Shown here: piece by piece, positions 17,297 to 26,442 of the stretch | How positions within the stretch are numbered: position 1 is the first letter of the stretch | Layout of the letters: the number at the start of each line of letters is the position of its first letter | Origin: Anaerolineaceae bacterium | Lineage (GTDB): Bacteria > Chloroflexota > Anaerolineae > Promineifilales > Promineifilaceae | Length of the DNA: 64,000 nt | Direction: 5' to 3' | NCBI GenBank assembly: GCA_002699125.1 | Contig: PABI01000092.1 | Coordinates: forward strand, 62,001-126,000 | Notes under the pieces: model-generated | What the model was told of the DNA's origin: nothing | Database searches by the model: none | The model's input: the letters and a program-made list of their open reading frames with translations, nothing else | Program-made: the position numbers and the translations under genes

Positions 17297-19993
17297 ATGA
17301 GCAAACTATTCGACCACTTTGGTGCCCGGGCCCAGCTTCCCGGCACCGATGTTCACTACTATCAGCTGGCAAAACTGTCCCAGTTTGGCAATATCGACCG
17401 CTTGCCCTTCTCCATAAAAATCCTGCTAGAAGCATTACTTCGCACCTGCGATGGTTACGAAGTCAACCCCGAAGACGTGGAAAAATTGGCTAAATGGAAT
17501 CCTAAAAATCCGCAGAAGGACGAACTGCCCTTTAAGCCAGGGCGCGTCATCTTGCAGGATTTCACCGGCGTGCCTGCCGTGGTGGATCTGGCGGCGATGC
17601 GCTCGGCGATAGCTCGGCTGGGCGGCGATCCCAAGAAGATCAATCCCATCGTGCCTGTTGATCTGGTCATCGATCATTCGGTACAGGTTGACCAGTTTGG
17701 CTCTGCCGCCGCCCTCTTCTTCAATGCCGAGCGCGAGTTTGTGCGCAACCGGGAACGGTATGAGTTCCTCAAATGGGGCAAGGAGGCGTTCAAAAACTTT
17801 AGCGTTGTCCCCCCCGCCACCGGCATCGTGCACCAGGTGAACCTGGAATATTTGGGCAAGGTGGTCATGACCAAGCCAGAGAAAGATGGCACCGTCGCTT
17901 TCCCGGACAGCCTGGTAGGGACCGATTCCCACACGACAATGATCAACGGCCTGGGCGTTCTGGGCTGGGGCGTGGGCGGCATCGAGGCCGAAGCGGTCAT
18001 GCTGGGCCAGCCAATTTATATGCTCACCCCAGAGGTCATTGGCGTGCGCCTGACCGGTGCGATGCCCGAAGGGGCCACCGCCACGGATCTGGTGCTGGTG
18101 GTGACTGAACTGTTGCGCAAGAAGGGTGTCGTCGGCAAGTTTATCGAATTTTTTGGCTCCGGCCTTAGCAGCATGACGCTGGCCGACCGGGCCACCATTG
18201 CCAATATGTGTCCCGAATATGGTGCTACCGTCGGCTACTTCCCGGTGGATGACGAGACGCTCAACTACATGCGCAGCACCGGCCGTCCTGATGAATTGGT
18301 CGATCTGGTTGAAAAATACGCTAAAGCGCAAGGCCTGTTCCGCACGGACGATCTGCCCGACCCCGAATTTACCGATGTAGTGGAGCTGGATTTGGGCACT
18401 GTTTTGCCCAGCTTGGCCGGGCCGAAACGGCCGCAAGACCGCATCATTCTCTCCGATATGAAAAGTAAATACCGCGAATCGCTGCTGGCCCCGGTTGGGC
18501 CACAGGGACTTGGCTTGAAGGAAGAAGAACTGACGCGAACCGCCACCGTTTCCAACGGGCACGAGGTGGAAATTGGGCATGGCGCGGTTGTCATTGCCGC
18601 CATCACCAGCTGCACCAATACCTCCAACCCCAGCGTGATGCTGGGCGCAGGGCTGGTAGCCAAGAAAGCGGTGGAAGCGGGCCTGAAGGTCCATCCCTAC
18701 GTGAAGACCAGTCTGGCTCCCGGTTCCCGCGTGGTGGAAGATTATTTGAAGAAATCGGGCTTGATGCCATACCTGGAGCAGCTGGGCTTCCATATTGTGG
18801 GCTTTGGCTGCACCACCTGCATCGGTAACTCGGGTCCATTGCCGGAGCCGGTGAGCAACGCCATTCAGGCAGGCGATCTGGTGGTTTCGTCCGTGTTGAG
18901 CGGCAACCGTAACTTTGAAGGGCGCGTCCATCCGTTGACCAAAACCAATTACCTGGCCTCGCCGCCGTTGGTGGTGGCCTACGCCCTGGCCGGCACCACT
19001 GACATCGACCTGACAAATGATCCGATCGGTACCAATGACGCAGGCGAGCCGGTTTATCTGAAAGACATTTGGCCTAGCAGCCAAGAAGTGAGCGAAACTG
19101 TCCTCAAAACAATGTCGGCCGATATGTTCCACACCCAATACGGCAACGTCTACGACGGCAACGAGGAGTGGAACAAGATTCCGGTACACGGTGGCGAGCT
19201 GTACGAATGGAGCGAGGAATCGACCTACATTCAGGAACCGCCCTTCTTCACCGAACTCACACCAGAGGTAAAGCCTATCGAAAACATCGAAAACGCTCGC
19301 GTGCTGGTGAAAGTGGGCGATTCGGTGACAACCGATCATATTTCGCCGGCGGGGGCGATTTCGCGCAACAGTCCGGCAGCGGAGTATTTGCAGGAAAATG
19401 ATGTGGCACCGCAATACTTCAACTCCTACGGCTCGCGGCGGGGCAACGACCGGGTGATGACACGCGGCACGTTTGCCAACGTGCGCCTGCGCAACCAGAT
19501 GGCTCCCGGCACCGAGGGTGGCTGGTCGAAATATCTGCCCTCGGGCGAAGTGACGACCATGTACGATGCCTCGCTGAAGTACAAAGAAGATGGCACGCCA
19601 CTGGTGGTGCTGGCCGGCAAGGATTACGGCATGGGCAGCTCCCGGGACTGGGCGGCCAAAGGCACCTTGCTGCTGGGGGTAAAGATGGTCATCGCCGAGA
19701 GCTACGAACGGATTCATCGCAGCAATCTGGTGGGCATGGGCGTGCTGCCCTTGCAATTTGCCGATGGCGAAACGCCGGAAACGCTGGGGCTGGACGGCAC
19801 GGAATTTTACTCCACAGTGGATTTGACGGACGAGGTGAAGCCGCTGCAAAAAATTACGGTGAAGGCGGTGAAGCCAGACGGCCGTACCATCACCTTCGAC
19901 ACCCTTTGCCGCATCGATACGCCGGTTGAGGTGGATTACTATCGCAACGGCGGCATCCTGCACACCGTTTTGCGCAACTTCTTAAAGGCGTAA
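17297..19993 (+). CDS. acnA: Aconitate hydratase
   Basis: This is an iron-sulfur enzyme converting citrate to isocitrate in the TCA cycle. At 898 residues it has the length and order of the AcnA/IRP1 type. The N-terminal [14 protein letters not shown] and [12 protein letters not shown] are followed by [31 protein letters not shown]. The three cluster ligands are Cys439 ([12 protein letters not shown]), Cys505 and Cys508 ([12 protein letters not shown]). The C-terminal swivel domain has [15 protein letters not shown] and [16 protein letters not shown] with the catalytic Ser/Arg region. A possible moonlighting RNA-binding role is not testable here. It stands alone with its own leader and a family B dyad plus T-tract after the stop. 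Confidence 0.96.
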   Translation: MSKLFDHFGARAQLPGTDVHYYQLAKLSQFGNIDRLPFSIKILLEALLRTCDGYEVNPEDVEKLAKWNPKNPQKDELPFKPGRVILQDFTGVPAVVDLAAMRSAIARLGGDPKKINPIVPVDLVIDHSVQVDQFGSAAALFFNAEREFVRNRERYEFLKWGKEAFKNFSVVPPATGIVHQVNLEYLGKVVMTKPEKDGTVAFPDSLVGTDSHTTMINGLGVLGWGVGGIEAEAVMLGQPIYMLTPEVIGVRLTGAMPEGATATDLVLVVTELLRKKGVVGKFIEFFGSGLSSMTLADRATIANMCPEYGATVGYFPVDDETLNYMRSTGRPDELVDLVEKYAKAQGLFRTDDLPDPEFTDVVELDLGTVLPSLAGPKRPQDRIILSDMKSKYRESLLAPVGPQGLGLKEEELTRTATVSNGHEVEIGHGAVVIAAITSCTNTSNPSVMLGAGLVAKKAVEAGLKVHPYVKTSLAPGSRVVEDYLKKSGLMPYLEQLGFHIVGFGCTTCIGNSGPLPEPVSNAIQAGDLVVSSVLSGNRNFEGRVHPLTKTNYLASPPLVVAYALAGTTDIDLTNDPIGTNDAGEPVYLKDIWPSSQEVSETVLKTMSADMFHTQYGNVYDGNEEWNKIPVHGGELYEWSEESTYIQEPPFFTELTPEVKPIENIENARVLVKVGDSVTTDHISPAGAISRNSPAAEYLQENDVAPQYFNSYGSRRGNDRVMTRGTFANVRLRNQMAPGTEGGWSKYLPSGEVTTMYDASLKYKEDGTPLVVLAGKDYGMGSSRDWAAKGTLLLGVKMVIAESYERIHRSNLVGMGVLPLQFADGETPETLGLDGTEFYSTVDLTDEVKPLQKITVKAVKPDGRTITFDTLCRIDTPVEVDYYRNGGILHTVLRNFLKA

Positions 19994-20000
19994 CGCTTTC

Positions 20001-20063
20001 AGGACTGGCAGTCCTTGGCTAAATTCTTGGGCACCGCAACTTGATTAGAGGACTGCCAGTCCT
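20001..20063 (+). terminator. Family B dyad, copy 1, with T-tract after acnA
   Basis: AGGACTGGCAGTCCT and AGGACTGCCAGTCCT form the arms around a 33-nt loop, followed by CTTTTTGG. Each arm alone is a palindrome. It probably terminates acnA; the same arms recur at 27704-27765. Confidence 0.65.
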
Positions 20064-20113
20064 TTTTGGCACAGGCGATGGCTGGCAACGGCCGTTTCCT
20101 GTGCTTTTTTGTT

Positions 20114-20135
20114 GGTCAATTTATAAAAATTGACC
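20114..20135. repeat. Small hairpin with GGTCAATTT arms
   Basis: GGTCAATTT and its complement flank a 4-nt loop 13 nt before the next ATG. The arms resemble the 28-bp palindrome at 6018-6045. Confidence 0.55.
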
Positions 20136-20148
20136 TACGGAGAGTTGA

Positions 20149-20988
20149 ATGAGTTTGCTTGAACAGATTCGTGAGATTTGTGAAGCGTTTGACGGCCGTA
20201 TCGGCCTTTCTGCCACCAATTTGCAAACCGAAGAAACAGTTGGCCATCAGGCGGAAGAGGTGTTTCCCACAGCCAGCGTTATCAAGCTGCCGGTGCTGCT
20301 GACGCTGATGCAGCAGGTGGAAGATGGCCTGTACAGCCTGGATGATCCGCTTATGCTGCGGCGCGGCGACAAAATAGGTGGCAGCGGCCTGCTGCAATAT
20401 CTTTCGCCGGGCCTCACCATGTCGTTGCGCGATTGGGCTCTTTTGATGATGAGCATCAGCGACAACCTGGCGACCAACGTACTCATCGACCATGTGGGGC
20501 TGGAGCAGGTGCAGCAGTGGTTAAACGACAACGGCTACCCGAATGTGAAACTGCGGCGCAAAATTGATTTCAATATTTTGAACAAAGACCAAAACGAACT
20601 GGGAACCGCCACACCGGCCGGACTGACGCGGATGATAATGGCCGTTTTCCAACAAAGACACCTCACCCCCGCTGCCTGCACCGAAATGCTGCGAATGATG
20701 AACAAAGTAGGTTACGATCGCGTGGGGCGCTATCTGCCGTTTGAACCGTACGGCAGCGATGTGCCGGATGAGAAGAAGTTACAGCTGGCCGGGAAAACTG
20801 GCTCATTAAAGGGGATGCGGGCGCAAACGGCCGTTGTCTATCGTGGCAAACCAGAGCAAAACAACGGCTTTGCCCTCACCATCATGAACGAAGGTAATCC
20901 AGAGCCGGAACGATGGCAGCCAGATGCGCCGGGGGTTTTGGTCATTGGGCGGCTGACGCGACTGATTTATGATGCGTGGCTGGGGTAA
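20149..20988 (+). CDS. Class A beta-lactamase-like serine hydrolase
   Basis: This 279-residue protein has the penicillin-recognising fold. The nucleophile motif SxxK is Ser43-Lys46 in FPTASVIKLP, SDN is at residues 104-106 (MSISDNLATN) and KTG at 216-218 (LAGKTGSLKG). The omega-loop region before GTATPAGL lacks a clear RxExxLN, so the deacylating Glu of true class A enzymes is not evident. There is also no signal peptide, so the protein is predicted to be cytoplasmic. It is therefore more likely an esterase or peptidase-like relative than a resistance enzyme. GGAGAG precedes the ATG. Confidence 0.82.
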   Translation: MSLLEQIREICEAFDGRIGLSATNLQTEETVGHQAEEVFPTASVIKLPVLLTLMQQVEDGLYSLDDPLMLRRGDKIGGSGLLQYLSPGLTMSLRDWALLMMSISDNLATNVLIDHVGLEQVQQWLNDNGYPNVKLRRKIDFNILNKDQNELGTATPAGLTRMIMAVFQQRHLTPAACTEMLRMMNKVGYDRVGRYLPFEPYGSDVPDEKKLQLAGKTGSLKGMRAQTAVVYRGKPEQNNGFALTIMNEGNPEPERWQPDAPGVLVIGRLTRLIYDAWLG

Positions 20989-20991
20989 GTA

Positions 20992-21022
20992 GAGATTGGA
21001 GATTGAGCAAATCTCCAATCTC
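20992..21022. terminator. Hairpin between convergent genes
   Basis: A 13-bp stem built on GATTGGAGATT with a 5-nt loop lies between two convergent genes. It is AT-rich on both sides and plausible as a shared terminator. Confidence 0.5.
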
Positions 21023-21033
21023 CAATTTCTTTA

Positions 21034-21603
21034 TTATTCTTCCTCGAACCAGCCCAACACTTGTGCATTGCCCAGGTAGCCGGAATCAATTTGCAGGCGG
21101 AAGTGGGCGCTGGTGGGGCAGCCGCAGGCGGAGCAGACGGGCAAATCTGTCATCTCCGACGCTTCTACCGGAATGCCAAACGCGACCATATCGGCAACGG
21201 CCGTTTGCAAATCAGGCGTCGCGGGTGTCTCGGCACATTGTTCACCCACTGGCTTCAGAATCCAGATCAGGTTTCCTGTGGCTTCCGGGTAGGGGTTGAG
21301 GCTGGGTAGGGGCGTAGGGGCCACGTAGCCTTCAGGCAAAGCTGTGGCCGGCGGCAGCTCGGGCACCGGGTACCCATCTTCGCTGCCGGGGGCCGTCTCC
21401 GGTTCAATGGGTTCGCTCACCGGCGGTGGGGTCAGCGTCGCCCGTGGGAAAACACCGGGATCTGCTTCGGGGGCTTCATTAAGGCCGCCGCCATCACTGT
21501 CGGCGGGAACCTCAGTGGGTGATTCTTCTTCAACCGGGGTGGGACCGCAGGAAACGGCCGTTAGCCACAAAATTGCCGTTAAAAGCCATAAAAATCGTTT
21601 CAC
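21034..21603 (-). CDS. Secreted lipoprotein, Pro/Glu-rich, with C-terminal Cys motif
   Basis: This is an unrecognised lipoprotein of about 189 residues. The signal peptide KRFLWLLTAILWLTAVSCG ends in a lipobox. A Pro/Glu-rich linker of some 85 residues follows, then a small domain with WILKPVGEQCAE, VADMVAFGIPVEASE and a CSACGCPTSAHFRLQID segment whose Cys cluster may bind metal or form disulfides. I place the start at GTG 21603 because AAGGAG lies six bases upstream; the longer frame would begin inside that ribosome-binding site. It converges on the beta-lactamase-like gene and diverges from the selenoprotein candidate at 21823. Confidence 0.75.
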   Translation of the reverse strand: MKRFLWLLTAILWLTAVSCGPTPVEEESPTEVPADSDGGGLNEAPEADPGVFPRATLTPPPVSEPIEPETAPGSEDGYPVPELPPATALPEGYVAPTPLPSLNPYPEATGNLIWILKPVGEQCAETPATPDLQTAVADMVAFGIPVEASEMTDLPVCSACGCPTSAHFRLQIDSGYLGNAQVLGWFEEE

Positions 21604-21822
21604 AATACTCTCCTTCATAAGCAAAGTTCGCAGACGCGTCAGCGCCGTTGCTACGAGATTGTAACAAAATGCGCTATCATACGGAAAACGACAAGGTAAT
21701 GAATTTTGTTCCCGCTCTGGATGTTTTTACAATCTGCTTAAGAGATACTCAGATTAGATAAACAATTGTCCGCTAGGCTGGTGATTATCTTGTTAGGTTT
21801 ACGTTCTGAGGAGATTGAATTT

Positions 21823-23124
21823 ATGAGAAAAGCCATTTGGCTATTGCTGTTGGCAGCGCTGCTGGCCTGTGGTCCCTCGACCACAAATACGCAGCCTGCT
21901 GACGTTGATGAAGAAGAAGAAACGGCCGTTACCAACACTGAGGCAACAACCGAGGAAACGACCGAAACCAACGATGAGCCTACCGCAAGCAGCAATGTGG
22001 CGGCCACCAATCTGGACGATTTTTCGCCGGCTGGCACCGTGGAAGAAGCGGCCGTTGTTCGGGAGCAGGATTGGCGCAAAGGGGCAGCCGAGCCCGACGT
22101 CGTCATCATTGAGTATGGCGACTTTCAATGACCGGGCTGCGCGGGCCTTTCGCCCGTGCTGGCGCGTCTGGTAGACGCCTACCCGGAAACAGTACAGCTT
22201 GTTTATCGTCATTTCCCATTGAATAGTATTCATGCCAACGCCCAAAAATCGGCCGAAGCGGCTGAAGCCGCCGGTGCCCAGGGGGCTTTTTGGGAATACC
22301 ATGATGCCTTGTTTACGCAGCAGGGAGAATGGTCTAGCTTAGACACCGCCGCGGCGCATGAGTACTTTGTCGCCCTGGCCGATGAGCTGGGACTAGATGG
22401 TGATGCGCTCGGTGAGGATTTGAACAACGACACCTATGCCGACTATGTAACGGCCGTAGAAACAGAATCCGTTGCCATTGGCTTGGGCGGCACGCCCAGC
22501 GTGATTGTTGATGGCTTCTTGATTCCCAATGTGCCGTTTGAATACGAGATTTGGGAAAGCTACGTGCAGCAGCGCCTGGCCGTCCTGGAGGTTGAGGAAA
22601 TCCTGGCCGATATGCAGTATGATGCCCCGCCGCCCATGACCATTGACGTAGAAGCTGATTACACCGCCACCATCCTGCTGGAAAATGGCGCAGAAATTGT
22701 GATTGAGCTTTTGCCCCAATCCGCCCCGGAAACGGTGAACAACTTTGTCTTTTTGGCCGAAGAAGGTTGGTACGATGGCATCACCTTCCACCGCGTTATC
22801 CCTGGTTTCATGGCCCAAACCGGCGATCCCACGGGATTAGGTTTTGGTGATCCCGGTTACGCCATTGATGATGAGATCGATCCCGCCCTGTCACATGACG
22901 GCCCTGGTGTTGTTTCGATGGCCAATTCTGGCCCGAATACCGGTGGCAGCCAATTCTTCATTACAACGGGAGCGGCTACACATCTGGACGGGCTACATGC
23001 TATCTTTGGCCGCGTCATCGAGGGCCAGGACGTTGTTGAAAGCATCACCCCACGTGATCCCCAGGACCCCAATGCGCCAGAAGGTGACCGCATCGAGACC
23101 ATTACGATTGAAACGGGGGAGTAA
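21823..23124 (+). CDS. Candidate selenoprotein: DsbA-like domain fused to cyclophilin, lipoprotein
   Basis: The frame is 434 codons with one internal TGA at 22129-22131. The N-terminus MRKAIWLLLLAALLACG is a lipoprotein signal, followed by an acidic Thr/Glu linker. The DsbA-like domain begins VVIIEYGDFQ, where the next codon is TGA, then PGC. Relatives have C-P-x-C here, so TGA replaces exactly the nucleophilic Cys (codon 103; resolving Cys 106). Downstream the domain is intact: VYRHFPLNSIHANAQKSAEAAEAA and cis-Pro loop GGTPSVIVDG. Residues from about 275 form a cyclophilin-type prolyl isomerase with FHRVIPGFMAQTGDP and GGSQFFIT. A hairpin follows the TGA. I infer UGA-encoded selenocysteine. 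A nonsense mutation or sequencing error is the alternative. Confidence 0.75.
22139..22159 (+). promoter_or_regulatory. Candidate bacterial SECIS hairpin
   Basis: GCGCGGGC (22139-22146) pairs with GCCCGTGC (22152-22159) with one G-U, leaving a CTTTC loop centred 18 nt after the TGA. That is within the 16-37 nt window described for bacterial SECIS elements. If the inner pairs open, a G is placed at the start of the loop, as the consensus requires. The structure was judged by eye. Confidence 0.55.
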
Positions 23125-23130
23125 GTGAAA

Positions 23131-23175
23131 AGTAAAAAGTGATAAGTGGATTCTTTTCACTTATCACTTTTTACT
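23131..23175. repeat. AT-rich 18-bp inverted repeat
   Basis: AGTAAAAAGTGATAAGTG and its exact complement flank a 9-nt loop. It starts 6 nt after the selenoprotein gene and may separate it from the next lipoprotein gene. Confidence 0.65.
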
Positions 23176-23208
23176 ATCTTTCTCCTGAGCAGTCTGAAAA
23201 GAGGAAAA

Positions 23209-23922
23209 ATGAGGCATTCACTAAAAAGTTTTGCTGGTTTTTTGCTCGTGTTACTTTTAACGACACTCGCGTGCACCATTCCCGGTACGGGTTCAGACGA
23301 ACCTGTGGTGACGCCGACGCCCCAAGGTGATTCCCTGACGTTTTTGATTCCGGCCTATACCTATAATCTGGAGCCGGGCGAAACGGTGCCGGGGTCGCAG
23401 CTGCAATACGTGGGTAAAACCGGAGATCTGCATGATGTGAAGATAGATGGGGAACCGGCACAAAAGCGAGTGGGCGATTCCTTTATCTGGAATGGTATTG
23501 TCGCCCCTGGTGTGTTTGCCAACTATAATTTGCGGCTGGCCCCAGACTTTTTAGGCCCGCTGCCGGTGGCCGGCCCTGTTGAGGTGACGATTCTGAATCC
23601 AGTGGTAACCCCACTGGAAGGCATGCCGGATTGGCCCAGCGCCATTCGGTATAATAACATCGTTTTGGCGCATAACGTGCCGATTGGCTGGACCATTCCA
23701 GGCACTACGTTAGTGTACGATGGCGTTTCAACGCAGGGCGAAGTAGATTCGGCACGGCTGACGGGGTTGACGGGGCATCCGCTGTTTGCTTTGGGGGATT
23801 CAATCACCTGGATTGGCAAGCTGCAAGAGAACGCGGCCATTCGGTACACGTTTCGGGTCGTGAACTTTAGTGAAAACAGCCTCCAGCTGGGCGGTACGGC
23901 CGAATTGCTGGTAAACAGATAG
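23209..23922 (+). CDS. Secreted lipoprotein of unknown function
   Basis: This 237-residue protein has a signal peptide with a lipobox (LLLVLLLTTLACT) and then a short linker PVVTPTPQGD. The mature part is beta-rich and appears to contain two related halves: FLIPAYTYNLEPGETVPGSQ with LQYVGKTGDLHDVKIDG, and NNIVLAHNVPIGWTIPGTT with LVYDGVSTQGEVDSARLTG. Both halves end in a hydrophobic strand after an ITWIGKL- or FIWNGIV-like segment, which suggests an internal duplication. I do not recognise a family. The ATG at 23209 has GAGG upstream; the frame extends further but lacks a signal. Confidence 0.78.
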   Translation: MRHSLKSFAGFLLVLLLTTLACTIPGTGSDEPVVTPTPQGDSLTFLIPAYTYNLEPGETVPGSQLQYVGKTGDLHDVKIDGEPAQKRVGDSFIWNGIVAPGVFANYNLRLAPDFLGPLPVAGPVEVTILNPVVTPLEGMPDWPSAIRYNNIVLAHNVPIGWTIPGTTLVYDGVSTQGEVDSARLTGLTGHPLFALGDSITWIGKLQENAAIRYTFRVVNFSENSLQLGGTAELLVNR

Positions 23923-23930
23923 TCAACGTT

Positions 23931-23986
23931 AACCTCCCGCAGGTTTTTATCCGGTTTGTGTCCGAGAATAGAGCCTGCGGGAGGTT
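23931..23986. repeat. Family A dyad, copy 2 (5' leader of glycosidase gene)
   Basis: The same AACCTCCCGCAGG/CCTGCGGGAGGTT arms surround a 30-nt loop of different sequence, ending 24 nt before the ATG at 24011. Confidence 0.8.
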
Positions 23987-24010
23987 CACTCATTAGAGGA
24001 GTGAGCCTTC

Positions 24011-25525
24011 ATGCCTCAGCCGCATCCCAAATTTGAACGGCCGTCTGACCCCCTCATCGAGCATAATCAATTTCGCCAGCAGACGTATGTCACCCAGCCG
24101 TGGCCGTCGTTTGCGGTGGCCAAAGCGGCACTGCCCCAGCCTATTTTGCCGGAGCACGAGAGCTGGACCAAGCTTTATTGGCATGCCTGGGAGCTGGCCT
24201 GGCAAAACTTGCGCCAGCCCCGGCCTGAATCTGGCTTTGTGGCTGACTTTTTAGACGCGGCGACGGACGACTATTGTTTCATGTGGGACAGTGCATTCAT
24301 GAGCCAGTTTGGGCTGTACGGCCGTCGCGCCTTCGACTTCACCGGCAACCTGGACAATTTATACGCCAAACAGCACAATGATGGCTTTCTTTGCCGCCAG
24401 ATCGATCTGGCCACTGGCGAGGATTTCTTTTACCCTTTTGATCCTAACGGCACCGGCCCCAACATTTTGGCCTGGGTGGAGTGGCGCAGCTATCGCTTTA
24501 CGGGGGATGACGGCCGTCTGGCCAAAGTTTTCCCGCCATTGGTGGCCTATCATCGTTGGTGCCGGGCCAACCGCACCTGGCCCAATGGTCTGTACTGGGC
24601 CACCGGACACAGCAGTGGTCTAAGCAACCAGCCGCGCGTGCCCAACAGCAGCTTTCACCACCGGCATTGGAGTTGGGTGGATGCTTCGATGCAGGCGTCG
24701 CTCAACAGCCTCATTCTGGCCCAAATGGCGTCAACACTCAAAGAAAGCACGTTGGCTGATGAGCTGGAAGCGGAACATGCACGCCTGGTTGACTTGATTA
24801 ACAAACATCACTGGAATGAAGCGGCGCAATTTTATCAGGATGTGAGTCCAGACGGCCGTTTCAGCCCTATCAAATCTATTGCTGCCTACTGGGGCTTGCT
24901 GGACAGTGGCCTGATTCCCGAAAAGCGGCTGGAGCCGTTTGTGCAGGCGCTGCGCGAAAATTGGGCGTTCAAGTTGCCGCACCGCGTGCCCAGCCAATCG
25001 GCTGACAGCGAAGGATATAATTTTGAGTCGGGCCATTATTGGCGCGGTGGCGTTTGGCCTAGCAGTAACTTTATGGTGCTGCGCGGTTTGCGGCAGATAG
25101 GCCAGCATGGCCTGGCCCACGAAATCGCCGTGAACCACCTGCTGAACGTGACCAAAGTGTATGAACGAACTGGCTCTTTGTGGGAAAATTATGCGCCGGA
25201 AACGGCCGCTCCCGGTGCACCGGCTGCGGAAAATCCCGTAGGCATGGCCGGACTGTCCCCCATCGCCATCTTGCTGGAGGATGTGATTGGCATCTCAGTG
25301 GATTGGCCGCAGCGGCGCGTTTTTTGGGATCGGCGGTTGGTGAGTGAACGGCCGTATGGCGTAGAAAATTACCCATTAGGGCCAGATGGCAAGCTGTCGA
25401 TGGTGGCTGATGCCACTAAACTGGTGCTGACGACTGACCTGCCCTTTACGCTGACGCTGCGCGACGCCAGCCAATCGATGCAAACGGCCGTGCCCAGCGG
25501 CACCACAGAAATTGATCTAGAATAA
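24011..25525 (+). CDS. GH63/trehalase-like glycoside hydrolase
   Basis: This 504-residue soluble protein has the (alpha/alpha)6-barrel pattern of GH63 and related trehalase-like enzymes. The predicted general acid Asp93 is in YCFMWDSAFMSQF. The substrate-binding motifs YWRGGVWPSSNFMVLRGL and the catalytic-base region TGSLWENYAPE appear in order, as in bacterial GH63 mannosylglycerate/glucosylglycerate hydrolases and amylo-alpha-1,6-glucosidase-like proteins. GTGPNILAWVEW supports the family. The exact sugar substrate is not determinable. There is no signal peptide, so it is probably cytoplasmic. AGAGGAG precedes the ATG behind a family A dyad. The next gene lies 69 bases downstream. Confidence 0.8.
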   Translation: MPQPHPKFERPSDPLIEHNQFRQQTYVTQPWPSFAVAKAALPQPILPEHESWTKLYWHAWELAWQNLRQPRPESGFVADFLDAATDDYCFMWDSAFMSQFGLYGRRAFDFTGNLDNLYAKQHNDGFLCRQIDLATGEDFFYPFDPNGTGPNILAWVEWRSYRFTGDDGRLAKVFPPLVAYHRWCRANRTWPNGLYWATGHSSGLSNQPRVPNSSFHHRHWSWVDASMQASLNSLILAQMASTLKESTLADELEAEHARLVDLINKHHWNEAAQFYQDVSPDGRFSPIKSIAAYWGLLDSGLIPEKRLEPFVQALRENWAFKLPHRVPSQSADSEGYNFESGHYWRGGVWPSSNFMVLRGLRQIGQHGLAHEIAVNHLLNVTKVYERTGSLWENYAPETAAPGAPAAENPVGMAGLSPIAILLEDVIGISVDWPQRRVFWDRRLVSERPYGVENYPLGPDGKLSMVADATKLVLTTDLPFTLTLRDASQSMQTAVPSGTTEIDLE

Positions 25526-25594
25526 GCTTAGAGCGTGAAACGTGACTGAAAGCATCACGATCATAAATCAAAGAGCAATCACTATTTGGATGTA

Positions 25595-26356
25595 ATGCCA
25601 CAAATAACAGTCGCCACCATCAATTTACGCAATCGATCGGACCGCTGGCGGGAGCGCCGCCATTTGCTGGTGGCCCAGCTGCTGGACGTGACGCCTGATT
25701 TGATCAGCCTGCAAGAGATTAGCTTTCCCATCGCCCAGGGGCGCTGGCTGCGTAACCAGATTAATGCCCGGCTGCCGGAGGGGAAACGGCCGTATCGCCT
25801 TGTCCAACAGCGCAAGCAGCACCCCGTCAACGGCTATCTGGAAGGGATTGGCGTACTCAGCAATCTACCTATTTTGTATTCAGACAGCCTCAATCTGGGT
25901 TATGGTGGCCGCGTGGCCTTACGGGTCAATATAGAGTTGAGCAACCGCCAGCCGCTTGATTTTGTCTCAACCCATTTTCATCACGTTTATACCGACAAAC
26001 AAGCGCGGCAGGAGCAAGCGCTCATGCTCACCGGTTGGCTGGCCGACAGCCGTCCCATTCCGGCTCAGGTGGTTGCCGGCGATTTTAACGAGGTGCCAAC
26101 CGGTCCCGCCATCCAAATTATGAAGCAGCGTTACCGTTCGGCTTACCAACTGCGGCATGGTTTTGAGCCGTTGGCTACGTTTCCCACGGCGCTGGTGCCC
26201 CTGGGGGATTGGTCCGGCTGCCTGGATTACATCTTTGTTTCATCCGGCATTCGCCAGGTGCCCGAAGCCCGCATCTTTTGCGACGAACCCGCCCCAGACG
26301 ATGATACGCTCTACCCGTCTGACCATGTGGGCATATTGGCAACTTTGGAAATTTAA
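25595..26356 (+). CDS. Endonuclease/exonuclease/phosphatase-family hydrolase
   Basis: This 253-residue metal-dependent hydrolase has the EEP fold (DNase I, sphingomyelinase, inositol phosphatase relatives). The motifs appear in order: ITVATINLRN, DLISLQEI with the metal-binding Glu, STHFHHVYTDKQARQEQ with His, VVAGDFNEVPTG, CLDYIFVSSGI and the terminal SDHVGILATLEI with catalytic His. No signal peptide is present, so it is cytosolic unless exported by another route. The target could be nucleic acid or a phosphoester lipid. The ATG at 25595 is used; a TTG nine bases upstream keeps the same frame. Confidence 0.82.
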   Translation: MPQITVATINLRNRSDRWRERRHLLVAQLLDVTPDLISLQEISFPIAQGRWLRNQINARLPEGKRPYRLVQQRKQHPVNGYLEGIGVLSNLPILYSDSLNLGYGGRVALRVNIELSNRQPLDFVSTHFHHVYTDKQARQEQALMLTGWLADSRPIPAQVVAGDFNEVPTGPAIQIMKQRYRSAYQLRHGFEPLATFPTALVPLGDWSGCLDYIFVSSGIRQVPEARIFCDEPAPDDDTLYPSDHVGILATLEI

Positions 26357-26365
26357 GATGACTGA

Positions 26366-26420
26366 AACCTCCCGCAGGTTCCTTATTTGAGCATCCTCAG
26401 TTACAAAACCTGCGGGAGGC
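26366..26420. repeat. Family A dyad, copy 3 (5' leader of threonine synthase gene)
   Basis: CCTCCCGCAGGTT and AACCTGCGGGAGG arms flank a 26-nt loop and end about 22 nt before the ATG at 26443. GGAGAG lies between the dyad and the start. Confidence 0.8.
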
Positions 26421-26442
26421 TGACCACACAGGAGAGTTCACA

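Noticed and set aside
17435..19963. 842-codon minus-strand frame opposite acnA
   Set aside because: The aconitase on the plus strand has all its cluster ligands and conserved blocks. The opposite frame is a low-complexity His/Gln/Arg-rich shadow.
22156..23124. Separate gene starting after the TGA (GTG start at 22156)
   Set aside because: A start here would begin inside the DsbA active site, has no Shine-Dalgarno, and would lose the signal peptide. Reading through the TGA gives a complete lipoprotein, so recoding is preferred, although a nonsense mutation is not excluded.
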